In this document: in pieces, positions 1-5,887 of the stretch | Layout of the letters: each line of letters begins with the position of its first letter | Numbering within the stretch: position 1 is the stretch's first letter | Assembly: GCA_029942205.1 (NCBI GenBank) | Contig: JAOZTL010000219.1 | Span: 1 to 5,929, forward strand | Length of the DNA: 5,929 bases | Direction of reading: 5' to 3' | Origin: Bacteroidales bacterium | Lineage (GTDB): Bacteria; Bacteroidota; Bacteroidia; Bacteroidales; JAOZTL01 | Program-made: the position numbers and the translations under genes | The notes under the pieces: model-generated | Databases searched by the model: none | The model's input: only the letters and a program-made list of their open reading frames with translations | Told to the model about the DNA's origin: nothing

Positions 1-273
1 TCGAAACGATTGTCGCCACGACAGATCATTGTCGGTCAGTATTCGCAAACGAATGATGTAACCCAAATCACGAATTACCATAAATATAATGGCTACTGAA
101 ATCCAAATTACCGCTTGTCCTGTAAATTCTACCACATCGAATATGGCTGGATCAAAATTGTCCCAAAACATGTAGCCTACAGCGCCTAAGCCTATCAGTA
201 TTGGATAAATCATGCGTCGGGGCTTGATGCGGTCTATTAAGTTTTTGGTTTTATCTATTTCTTTTTTCGACAT
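1..273 (-). CDS. Flippase-like (lysylphosphatidylglycerol synthase TM-type) membrane protein, 5' part only
   Basis: Ninety-one codons are visible from ATG at 273-271 to the window edge with no stop, so the C-terminal part is missing. The N-terminus is a basic cytoplasmic stretch (residues 1-20, ending KPRR), followed by a hydrophobic segment at about 21-37 (MIYPILIGLGAVGYMF) and a second at about 53-68 (QAVIWISVAIIFMVI). The next residues, RDLGYIIRLRILT then LSWRQSF, resemble the early region of Bacteroidota proteins annotated as lysylphosphatidylglycerol synthase transmembrane/flippase-like (UPF0104-type); this is recalled from the family, not searched. Such proteins are polytopic inner-membrane proteins, and in most cases the substrate is unknown. 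The start is chosen because the ATG precedes the basic N-terminus and there is no better start inside. A repeat copy begins only about 14 bp upstream. It could instead be another polytopic membrane protein. Confidence 0.65.
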   Translation of the reverse strand, partial: MSKKEIDKTKNLIDRIKPRRMIYPILIGLGAVGYMFWDNFDPAIFDVVEFTGQAVIWISVAIIFMVIRDLGYIIRLRILTDNDLSWRQSFR

Positions 274-286
274 TATTCTTTGACTT

Positions 287-385
287 TTAAGGTCTTCGAC
301 CCATTTGATGTTGTTTACGCAACTTTATAACTCATACTACTGAGCATAATACAGAATTATTAATATTATTACTTTACGAAGTTGA
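287..385 (+). repeat. Dispersed intergenic repeat, copy 1 (degenerate)
   Basis: The first 44 bases (287-330) align with 3236-3280, with seven substitutions and one indel by hand count. They open with TTAAGGTCTTCGACC, which can fold as GGTC-TTC-GACC, and continue with TTTGATGTTG and TTTACGCAA. After TATAA the similarity to copy 2 weakens, but a GAATT at about 354-358 and a CGAAGT at about 378-383 sit at comparable spacing. The long right palindrome arm seen in copy 2 is not recognisable here, so this copy looks decayed. It lies directly upstream of the minus-strand start codon at 273. The right boundary is approximate. Confidence 0.6.
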
Positions 386-790
386 TTTTAACTGATTATT
401 AGAGACTTATTAGATAAAAGATTTTAGTAGAAAGTGGAAATATGTAATTAATTTCATTTATTTAGACTTAAAAATCTTACTAGCTGATGAGAATATTGCA
501 AAAATACGTATTGTTTTGCTATTTCTTGCTTTTGTTTATGAATTTTTAACGAATGATGCTCTCTCTCTTTTTTTGGATTACCGTATGCTGTTAGTTATGA
601 TTTAGCGTAAATTTTGTATGATATTAATTGAATTTATCGGATATTTGGATATTAGCACTCGCAAGCGACTGTTTATCAGTAAAATAATTATCAATTATTC
701 ATTGTCAATTATAAATTTAACAAAGTGTTGGTATCAGTACCGTGTGGTTATTCTAAATATTTTGAATGTTCAATTTCAAGTTTTTTTTTG
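386..790. other. Non-coding AT-rich stretch between divergent genes
   Basis: This is the rest of the 587-base gap between the divergently transcribed flippase-like gene and the peptidase. I see no convincing gene here. A 71-codon open frame from 618 has no family resemblance, overlaps the peptidase promoter and is rich in I, F, N and Y, as expected from translating AT-rich DNA. The octamer TCAATTAT occurs twice close together (about 689-710), which is minor. Apart from the possible minus-strand promoter box at 499-506, no structured RNA or hairpin stands out. Confidence 0.6.
499..506 (-). promoter_or_regulatory. Possible minus-strand -7 promoter box (TATTTTTG)
   Basis: Read on the minus strand these bases are TATTTTTG, an exact match to the Bacteroidota -7 consensus TAnnTTTG. 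The only minus-strand gene downstream is the membrane protein starting at 273, which would give a leader of roughly 220 nt running through the repeat at 287-385. No convincing -33 TTG was found, and such a short match in AT-rich DNA can be chance. Confidence 0.3.
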
Positions 791-798
791 TATCTTTG
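791..798 (+). promoter_or_regulatory. -7 promoter box (TATCTTTG) for the S9 peptidase gene
   Basis: TATCTTTG is an exact match to TAnnTTTG, the -7 element used by the Bacteroidota primary sigma factor. It lies about 62 bp upstream of the peptidase ATG. The only TTTG of -33 type (761-764) is spaced somewhat too far upstream, so the -33 element is uncertain. The predicted leader of roughly 55 nt is A-rich, with A-runs just before the ATG and no Shine-Dalgarno, which is normal in this phylum. Confidence 0.55.
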
Positions 799-860
799 GC
801 AATAAAGTCAAATACTTACAAAAGGATCATTAATTTCAACAAACAACAAAAAAAAGCAGC

Positions 861-3239
861 ATGAAAAATAAATTTATTTTCGTTCTTTTTTTGCTCATTG
901 CCAGCACAAGCATTGCTCAAAAAAACAACATCTCCAAACTTACCGTTAAACAAATAATGCAGGCTGATGCCTTTGTAGGGCAACTTCCTAGCAGTATTCA
1001 ATGGTCGGGCGATGCACAAACCGTGTATTTTAAATGGAATCCCCAAAGTACCGAAGCTTCCACGCAATACAAAGTAAACATAACGAAGCAAGTACCCGAA
1101 ACAGTGAATGCGAAAGACGAAAAAGAACTTCAAATTCATTCGGCAGTGTTCAATAGCGATCGCAGCATGAAAGTGTACACTCAGGGAGGCGATTTGTATT
1201 TGTTAAACACAAAAACGAATGTAGTAACAACTATTACACAAACGGTTGCTCGTGAATCATCGCCCGAATTTGTACTAAATGACACAAAAATAGCTTTTAA
1301 TTTGGACAATAATTTATATACTTGGGACATCGAGAATGGATTGATTAAGCAATTAAGTAATTTCAAAAAAGGAAATAAGCCAAGTAGTAAAAAAAGCACC
1401 AACGAACGGGACGAATGGCTCAAAAATGACCAAAAAGCTATGTTTGAAGTGTATCAAGATGACGGACAAAAAAAGAATCGTTACGGAAATCGTTTACATG
1501 GGGCATCCAATAACCCAGCAATAATTTATTTGGGTAATAAAAGTGTGATGAACATGCAATTAAGTCCCGATGGAAAATTCATCAGCTACCAGCTTATGGA
1601 GCGTGTTAGTGACAAACGCACGATGGTACCCAAATTCGTAACCAAATCGGGCTATACCGAAGAGGTAAATGCACACTCGAAAGTAGGAGGGGTGCAATCG
1701 AAATTTGAATTACACATTTATAATATAAAAACAAAAAAAACATACCGTGTGGCTACCAAAACACTCGAAGGTATGCAGGACAAACCCGCTTACTATAAAG
1801 ATTATCCGAAAAAAAAATATGCTAAAATAACTGATAGAACAGGCTATATTTCAGGACCTTTCTGGAATAATAATGGGGAATCTGCTTTTATCGAAATAAA
1901 AGCGAATGACAATAAAGACCGCTGGATAGCATTATTGGATTTTACGGATGGCTCGCTCGATTTGCTTAATCGCCAGCACGACGATGCTTGGGTGGATGGC
2001 CCTGGTGTGGGCTGGTTTTCTCGCTACAACATTTCGCTTGGTTGGATGCCCGATGGTAAATCGGTTTGGTTTCAATCTGAAGTAACAGGCTATTCTCATT
2101 TGTATACAGTAAACGTAAAAAATAAAAAAATAAAAGCTCTCACCAAAGGGGATTTTGAAATATACAATCCTAAATTATCCAAGGATAAAAAGTCGTGGTA
2201 TTTTTCATCGAATAAAGTACATCCAGGCGAATTGCATTTTTATGTCATGTCGCTTGATGGTGGTAAATCAACACAATTAACACAATTGCAAGGGAATAAT
2301 ACCGTTAGTTTATCACCCGATGAGAAGTGGCTAGCTATTCGCTATTCGTATTCCAATAAGCCATGGGAATTGTACCTTATGGAGAATCCCGTGCATAATA
2401 AAGTGGCAAAAGCGAAGCAAATAACCGATTCGCCAAGCGAGGAGTTTAAAGCTTACCCGTGGCGTGAACCGCAAGTGATTACTTTTGAAGCTGCCGACGG
2501 AGCTACCGTACATGCACGGCTCTACTTGCCAGAAACATCGGTAAATAATAAGGCTGCTGTGTTGTTTGTACACGGAGCAGGATATTTGCAGAATGCACAT
2601 AAGTGGTGGAGTACGTATTATCGTGAATACATGTTTCATAATATCCTAGTAGACAATGGCTACACGGTGTTAGATATTGATTACCGAGGTAGTGCTGGTT
2701 ATGGTAGCAAATGGCGTACAGGCATTTATCGGCACATGGGTGGTAAAGATCTTTCGGATCATGTGGACGGAGTTAAATTCTTGGTAGCCAAGCATGGTGT
2801 TGATCCAAATAAAATAGGTCTTTATGGTGGTTCGTATGGTGGTTTCATTACACTGATGGCCATGTTTAATGAATCGAAAACATTCAAAGCAGGCGCAGCT
2901 ATTCGGTCGGTAACAGACTGGGCGCATTACAACCATGGATATACAGCGAATATTCTTAATACGCCAGTCAAAGACAGCCTTGCGTATCGTCGCAGTTCAC
3001 CTATTTATTTTGCTGATGGGCTGAAAGGCGATTTGCTTATTTTGCATGGTATGATTGACGATAATGTGCATTTTCAGGACGTTGTACGCCTTGCACAGCG
3101 ATTGATAGAACTAGAAAAAGAAGACTGGGAAATGGCTTTGTATCCTGTCGAGCGGCACGGTTTTGTAGAGCCTAGTAGCTGGACGGATGAATACAAACGA
3201 ATCTTTAAATTATTCGATCAAAGCTTACTTGGGAATTAA
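861..3239 (+). CDS. Secreted S9 family (prolyl oligopeptidase / DPP-IV-like) serine peptidase
   Basis: This 792-residue exported peptidase should cleave peptides, often after proline in this family, in the periplasm or at the cell surface. Residues 1-19 form a signal peptide (hydrophobic FIFVLFLLIA, then SIA|Q). Residues from about 30 to 530 match the expected DPP-IV-type beta-propeller, with repeated blade motifs such as LSPDGK, MPDGKS and LSPDEKW. The alpha/beta-hydrolase domain covers about 545-790: VLFVHGAG, then DYRGSAGYG, then the nucleophile elbow GGSYGG with Ser658, then HGMIDDNVHF with Asp733, then ERHGF with His766. The Ser-Asp and Asp-His spacings (75 and 33) resemble human DPP IV (78 and 32). 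Length is typical and the triad is intact. The ATG at 861 directly precedes the signal peptide. I could not identify the double-Glu motif that marks dipeptidyl peptidases, so exo- versus endopeptidase activity is open. The stop codon lies within repeat copy 2, and no downstream gene is obviously cotranscribed. Confidence 0.93.
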   Translation: MKNKFIFVLFLLIASTSIAQKNNISKLTVKQIMQADAFVGQLPSSIQWSGDAQTVYFKWNPQSTEASTQYKVNITKQVPETVNAKDEKELQIHSAVFNSDRSMKVYTQGGDLYLLNTKTNVVTTITQTVARESSPEFVLNDTKIAFNLDNNLYTWDIENGLIKQLSNFKKGNKPSSKKSTNERDEWLKNDQKAMFEVYQDDGQKKNRYGNRLHGASNNPAIIYLGNKSVMNMQLSPDGKFISYQLMERVSDKRTMVPKFVTKSGYTEEVNAHSKVGGVQSKFELHIYNIKTKKTYRVATKTLEGMQDKPAYYKDYPKKKYAKITDRTGYISGPFWNNNGESAFIEIKANDNKDRWIALLDFTDGSLDLLNRQHDDAWVDGPGVGWFSRYNISLGWMPDGKSVWFQSEVTGYSHLYTVNVKNKKIKALTKGDFEIYNPKLSKDKKSWYFSSNKVHPGELHFYVMSLDGGKSTQLTQLQGNNTVSLSPDEKWLAIRYSYSNKPWELYLMENPVHNKVAKAKQITDSPSEEFKAYPWREPQVITFEAADGATVHARLYLPETSVNNKAAVLFVHGAGYLQNAHKWWSTYYREYMFHNILVDNGYTVLDIDYRGSAGYGSKWRTGIYRHMGGKDLSDHVDGVKFLVAKHGVDPNKIGLYGGSYGGFITLMAMFNESKTFKAGAAIRSVTDWAHYNHGYTANILNTPVKDSLAYRRSSPIYFADGLKGDLLILHGMIDDNVHFQDVVRLAQRLIELEKEDWEMALYPVERHGFVEPSSWTDEYKRIFKLFDQSLLGN

Positions 3240-3342
3240 GGTTTTCGACCTTTTTTGATGTTGCTTACTCAATTCTATAAAATTCGATGATTCGGTAAGA
3301 TGTAGAATTGCGTAAGCAACATTAAATAGCACGAAGTGCTTA
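3236..3342 (+). repeat. Dispersed intergenic repeat, copy 2 (best preserved, three hairpins)
   Basis: The element starts with TTAAGGTTTTCGACC and ends near AGCACGAAGTGCTTA. Three inverted repeats lie in a row: AAGGT/ACCTT at 3238-3252 followed by Ts; a long one with arms 3254-3279 and 3301-3326 (26 pairs, one mismatch at 3269/3311, two G-T pairs, 21-base loop); and AGCAC-GAA-GTGCT at 3328-3340. Related copies are at 287 and 5888. The peptidase stop codon (3237-3239) falls inside its first bases. The arrangement resembles non-autonomous palindromic elements (REP/MITE-like), but no transposase or target duplication is visible. It contains no gene. Confidence 0.75.
3238..3256 (+). terminator. 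Possible weak rho-independent terminator after the peptidase gene
   Basis: AAGGT (3238-3242) pairs with ACCTT (3248-3252), and Ts continue to 3256. The stem is only five pairs plus one possible wobble, so it is weak alone. It is the first hairpin of repeat copy 2 and is followed at once by the much larger palindrome, so the whole element may end transcription or protect the mRNA 3' end. Confidence 0.35.
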
Positions 3343-3386
3343 CATGATAATTATTGAATTTCAATGATTTACAAAAAAACAAACAA

Positions 3387-3824
3387 ATGAAAAATCTCTT
3401 AATTAGCTTTATTGCGTTATTCTTGCTGAATAGTTCTGCGGTAGAAGCTCAGGATGTATCCAAATTTCAGCCAGAAAAGATTTATTGGGTTGCAGGCAAT
3501 GATACAATAAGTATCAAAATGGCTTTGAACGGTATTGCTATGCCTGAAAAATTGATATTAGTTGCTGAGTTTGAAAATAAAGCAGAATTGGATGCCGAAA
3601 AATTTGAATTTAAATGGTATCGACGTGGTGCAACTCGTAACTATCTCACAAATAGTTTTTTGAGAGAAATAAAACTTCCCGAATTGCCAGACGAAGGCAT
3701 ACAAATACAGTCGGAACGCAACAATTTGAAGCAAGGCTGGTGGAAAGTGGAAATAGAATCGGTGAATGACCGTAAAAGTCTATTTTTTAAAGGGAAAAAT
3801 GTTTTCTGGATTTTAATTAGATAA
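3387..3824 (+). CDS. Small exported protein of unknown function
   Basis: This is a 145-residue protein whose family I do not recognise. The ATG at 3387 is chosen over an in-frame ATG at 3354 because it starts directly with a signal peptide: MKN, hydrophobic LLISFIALFLL, then a VEA|Q-type cleavage site near residue 21. There is no lipobox cysteine, so it is probably periplasmic or secreted and not a lipoprotein. The mature part, about 124 residues, has no cysteine and no membrane segment. It alternates charged and aromatic/hydrophobic residues (IYWVAGNDTISIKMAL, KFEFKWYRRG, QGWWKVEIES, NVFWILIR), which suggests a compact beta-sandwich, an inference only. It lies 8 bp before the next gene on the same strand and is very likely cotranscribed with it, so the two may act together at the envelope. 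No clear TAnnTTTG box was found ahead of it; repeat copy 2 fills most of the upstream gap. Confidence 0.8.
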   Translation: MKNLLISFIALFLLNSSAVEAQDVSKFQPEKIYWVAGNDTISIKMALNGIAMPEKLILVAEFENKAELDAEKFEFKWYRRGATRNYLTNSFLREIKLPELPDEGIQIQSERNNLKQGWWKVEIESVNDRKSLFFKGKNVFWILIR

Positions 3825-3832
3825 AATGAAAC

Positions 3833-4942
3833 ATGGAAGAGACTAAAGCTAAAAACACAATAGAAGGAACTATTTTGCTAAGTGAAGCACTTGGTAATTC
3901 AGAAATCATTCTTGCCTTTGCATCTGAATATGGACAAAAAATAGAACAAAAATATATTCGGGTATTGATTGAAGCCAAAAATTTGGAACAACGCAAAAGT
4001 TGGACAGAACAAAAAGAAATTGAGTTCTGGGAGGCTTATCAGCACATTTCAAAATTGATACAGCCAGTAACGATTGATAGCTTGGTTGCAAGCAAAGAAA
4101 CAAATATTAATCGAAGTAAATGGGTTTTTCGCTTATTCAAAAAAGAAAGACGAAAATCTCTCGTAAGACGGACTGTTTTCTTTTATTCGACACTCACTAT
4201 AATTGTGATGTTTGCCATGTTGATATTACAAATATATTCGCTAAAAGGCACTACTTTGCTCAATAAAATACAGAGTACCAATACGGTAATGAAAGAAAAA
4301 GAAAAACGCATGCAGCAGCTAGTGCTTATTACCGAAAATAATGGAAATAACCGTAGTGCAAACATGGAACGGGATATGCTCGAAACCGAAGTAGAAGAGC
4401 TTAATCTGGAAATTGTAAATACAACCGAATTGTTGGATAGTTGGCTAAAGCTGACACGTTTTTCTGAAAAAGAAGAGCCTATCATAGAAGTAGAAGCAGA
4501 ATTTCCGATGGATGGACCGCCTGAAATTTCGAATGCACATAACAATAACATAAAAATATTAGAAGAAACTAAAAATTACACGTTGATATTGAATATGTAT
4601 ATTCTTCCTTTGTTGTATGGCTTGTTAGGTGCATTGGTGTTTGTCTTGAGAGATTTACGAGATGAAATAAAGACAATGGTGTTTTCGCACGAATCGAATA
4701 TTTCGTTTGCATTGCGCACGCATTTAGGAGCATTGGCTGGCTTGGTCGTTGGACTTTTTTGGGGCGATTTGGAAACACAGCAACTTGAATTTGTGGAATC
4801 CTTATCTCCACTGGCAGCGGCATTTTTGGCTGGTTATAGTGTCGAATATGTATTTCGTTGGGTTGAAAGTTTTTTAGGATCTACCGAAAAAAAAATAACT
4901 AAAATTACAGTAAGCCCAAAAGAAGATCTTACTATCAAATAG
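3833..4942 (+). CDS. Multi-pass membrane protein with extracytoplasmic coiled-coil-like region, function unknown
   Basis: The product has 369 residues. An N-terminal soluble part (1-112) contains helical, charged sequence and ends in a basic cluster (KKERRKSLVRR, about 103-113), so by the positive-inside rule it is cytoplasmic. The first membrane helix is at about 114-137. Residues 140-210 are rich in K, E, L and M with heptad-like spacing (EKEKRMQQL, ERDMLETEVEELNLEI) and look like a coiled coil outside the membrane, followed by an acidic proline-containing linker to about 248. Three more hydrophobic segments follow: 251-272 (ILPLLYGLLGALVFVLR), 296-310 (LGALAGLVVGLFWG) and 324-342 (LSPLAAAFLAGYSVEYVF). 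The LLYGLLGA...VLRDL and FLAGYSVE.VF blocks resemble a C-terminal membrane module I have seen in uncharacterised bacterial proteins, but I cannot name it. It follows the exported-protein gene by 8 bp and ends before a strong terminator. There is no catalytic motif, ATPase site or known transporter signature. Confidence 0.85.
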   Translation: MEETKAKNTIEGTILLSEALGNSEIILAFASEYGQKIEQKYIRVLIEAKNLEQRKSWTEQKEIEFWEAYQHISKLIQPVTIDSLVASKETNINRSKWVFRLFKKERRKSLVRRTVFFYSTLTIIVMFAMLILQIYSLKGTTLLNKIQSTNTVMKEKEKRMQQLVLITENNGNNRSANMERDMLETEVEELNLEIVNTTELLDSWLKLTRFSEKEEPIIEVEAEFPMDGPPEISNAHNNNIKILEETKNYTLILNMYILPLLYGLLGALVFVLRDLRDEIKTMVFSHESNISFALRTHLGALAGLVVGLFWGDLETQQLEFVESLSPLAAAFLAGYSVEYVFRWVESFLGSTEKKITKITVSPKEDLTIK

Positions 4943-4957
4943 GTTAATACATTAAAC

Positions 4958-5048
4958 AAAAAAAGCGACCCCAAAGTCGCTTTTTTATTATCTAACCTAA
5001 ACCTATACTATGAAAAAAAATATCTAATTAATCTTTTGTTTTTAATAA
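4958..5048 (-). ncRNA. Candidate small RNA (about 90 nt)
   Basis: On the minus strand a TATCTTTG box (5061-5054) is followed, 68 bp beyond its last base, by the stem of a perfect terminator with a seven-T tail. Nothing in this interval codes for a protein on that strand. The predicted RNA would begin near 5048, carry a U-run then CATAGTATAGG, a doubled AGGTTT/AGGTT segment (complement of 4994-5004) and finish in the GCGAC/GTCGC hairpin. The start is set only from the usual distance to a -7 box. It could match a known Bacteroidota RNA family, which I cannot test. The alternative is that the terminator serves only the plus-strand genes and the promoter box is chance. Confidence 0.4.
4959..4986. 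terminator. Strong bidirectional rho-independent terminator
   Basis: Six As (4959-4964) and GCGAC (4965-4969) pair with GTCGC (4976-4980) and six Ts (4981-4986), an 11-pair perfect stem with the loop CCCAAA. U-tracts are present on both strands (six Ts on plus, seven on minus). On plus it ends the 3387-4942 unit 17 bp after its last stop. On minus it could end readthrough from the deacetylase gene or the candidate small RNA. Confidence 0.9.
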
Positions 5049-5053
5049 CATCA

Positions 5054-5061
5054 CAAAGATA
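5054..5061 (-). promoter_or_regulatory. Minus-strand -7 promoter box (TATCTTTG)
   Basis: CAAAGATA on plus reads TATCTTTG on minus, identical to the box ahead of the peptidase gene at 791-798 and an exact TAnnTTTG match. It lies downstream of the deacetylase stop and points away from that gene, toward the terminator, so it does not serve any protein gene in the window. No clear -33 TTG is seen. Confidence 0.4.
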
Positions 5062-5142
5062 AGCTAGTTTTTAGTTAATAGGATTTAAGGAAGGTTAATT
5101 AATGTTAAAGCTTTGTTTTGTAGATCCGTTTGACGTAAAAAA

Positions 5143-5814
5143 TCAAACAGCCACTTTTATTTGTTCTGGCTCTTGTATCCATACGCATGCTTCTTTGTTT
5201 GGTTTTTTGATTGCTTCAAATTGATAGCCTTCCCTGCTCAAATGGCGTAATACTATTTTTAGCGCATATTTCATGTTTTTTGCGGCTTTTATTGAATCGT
5301 GAAATACGATAACCGAGCCTTCCTGTACGTTATCTAGTACATTACGAACACATTGTTGTGGACTGACTTCGGGATCATAATCTACGCTAAGAACGTCCCA
5401 CATCACGATGTGAAATTTGTTTTTCAGTGCTTGCGATTGTTTATATTTCATTCGTCCGTGTGGTGGACGGAATAAGTTTGAGCGTATCAGCTTTTGGGCT
5501 TTCATCACGTCTTCTACGTAAGTATCGGTGTCGCAATATAAGCCTTTTGAGTGATTAAAGGTGTGATTACCTACTGTGTGTCCTTCTTGTAGGATTTGAT
5601 CGAAAAGCTTAGGGTGTTTTTCTACATTATTTCCTACGCAAAAGAACGTTGCTTTGGCGTTATATTTACGAAGCGTACGCAACACCCAAGGGGTGGTTTC
5701 TGGTACAGGACCATCGTCGAAGGTTAAGTATATTTTTTTTTCTTTGTTAGGAAGTGTCCAAACTCGATTGAAATAAAACCAAGATATAAACTTTGGAGTA
5801 TGTGCCAATAACAT
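5143..5814 (-). CDS. Polysaccharide deacetylase family protein (NodB domain)
   Basis: This 223-residue protein is a metal-dependent deacetylase of the carbohydrate esterase 4 type, a family that removes N- or O-acetyl groups from peptidoglycan, chitin oligomers or other glycans. The NodB motifs appear in order: TFDDGP (31-36, with Asp33 the likely base and Asp34 a metal ligand), HTFNH (84-88, the two metal-binding His), RPPHG (116-120), DVLSVDYD (140-147), and VIVFHDS (168-174, with catalytic His172). All key residues are present and the length is that of a bare catalytic domain. There is no clear cleavable signal peptide; the N-terminus MLLAHTPKFISWFYF is only mildly hydrophobic, so location is uncertain. 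The ATG at 5814-5812 is the natural start, about 30 residues before the first motif. It is transcribed convergently with the 3387-4942 unit and stands alone here. The true substrate cannot be read from sequence. Confidence 0.92.
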   Translation of the reverse strand: MLLAHTPKFISWFYFNRVWTLPNKEKKIYLTFDDGPVPETTPWVLRTLRKYNAKATFFCVGNNVEKHPKLFDQILQEGHTVGNHTFNHSKGLYCDTDTYVEDVMKAQKLIRSNLFRPPHGRMKYKQSQALKNKFHIVMWDVLSVDYDPEVSPQQCVRNVLDNVQEGSVIVFHDSIKAAKNMKYALKIVLRHLSREGYQFEAIKKPNKEACVWIQEPEQIKVAV

Positions 5815-5887
5815 AAATAAATAATTTGTTGTGTTGTGTGTAATTGTTGTTTTTTCAATAACGCTGAAATAATGAAAATAGTATTTA

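Noticed and set aside
618..833. 71-codon open frame upstream of the peptidase
   Set aside because: Low-complexity composition typical of translated AT-rich DNA, no recognisable motif, and it runs over the -7 promoter box of the peptidase gene.
816..1139. Minus-strand open frame overlapping the peptidase start, and similar ones at 1181-1423, 2331-2639 and 2670-2936
   Set aside because: They lie opposite a well-supported peptidase gene and show no motifs; they are antisense shadows.
3236..3342. Repeat copy 2 as an integron attC site or a CRISPR repeat
   Set aside because: There is no integrase or cassette array, the copies are separated by kilobases with no regular spacers, and the attC core GTTRRRY/RYYYAAC layout was not evident.
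3354..3386. Upstream in-frame start for the small exported protein
   Set aside because: It would put eleven polar residues before the signal peptide; ATG at 3387 gives a normal signal peptide.
3906..4103. Minus-strand open frames inside the membrane-protein gene (also 4183-4551 and 4569-4823)
   Set aside because: Antisense to a gene with clear membrane topology; no independent support.
5010..5027. Mini open frame MKKNI as a leader peptide
   Set aside because: It lies after the terminator with no plus-strand gene following, so there is nothing for a leader peptide to control.
5128..5148. Inverted repeat GTTTGA/TCAAAC at the deacetylase stop codon as a terminator
   Set aside because: Only six pairs and no U-tract on the minus strand after it.
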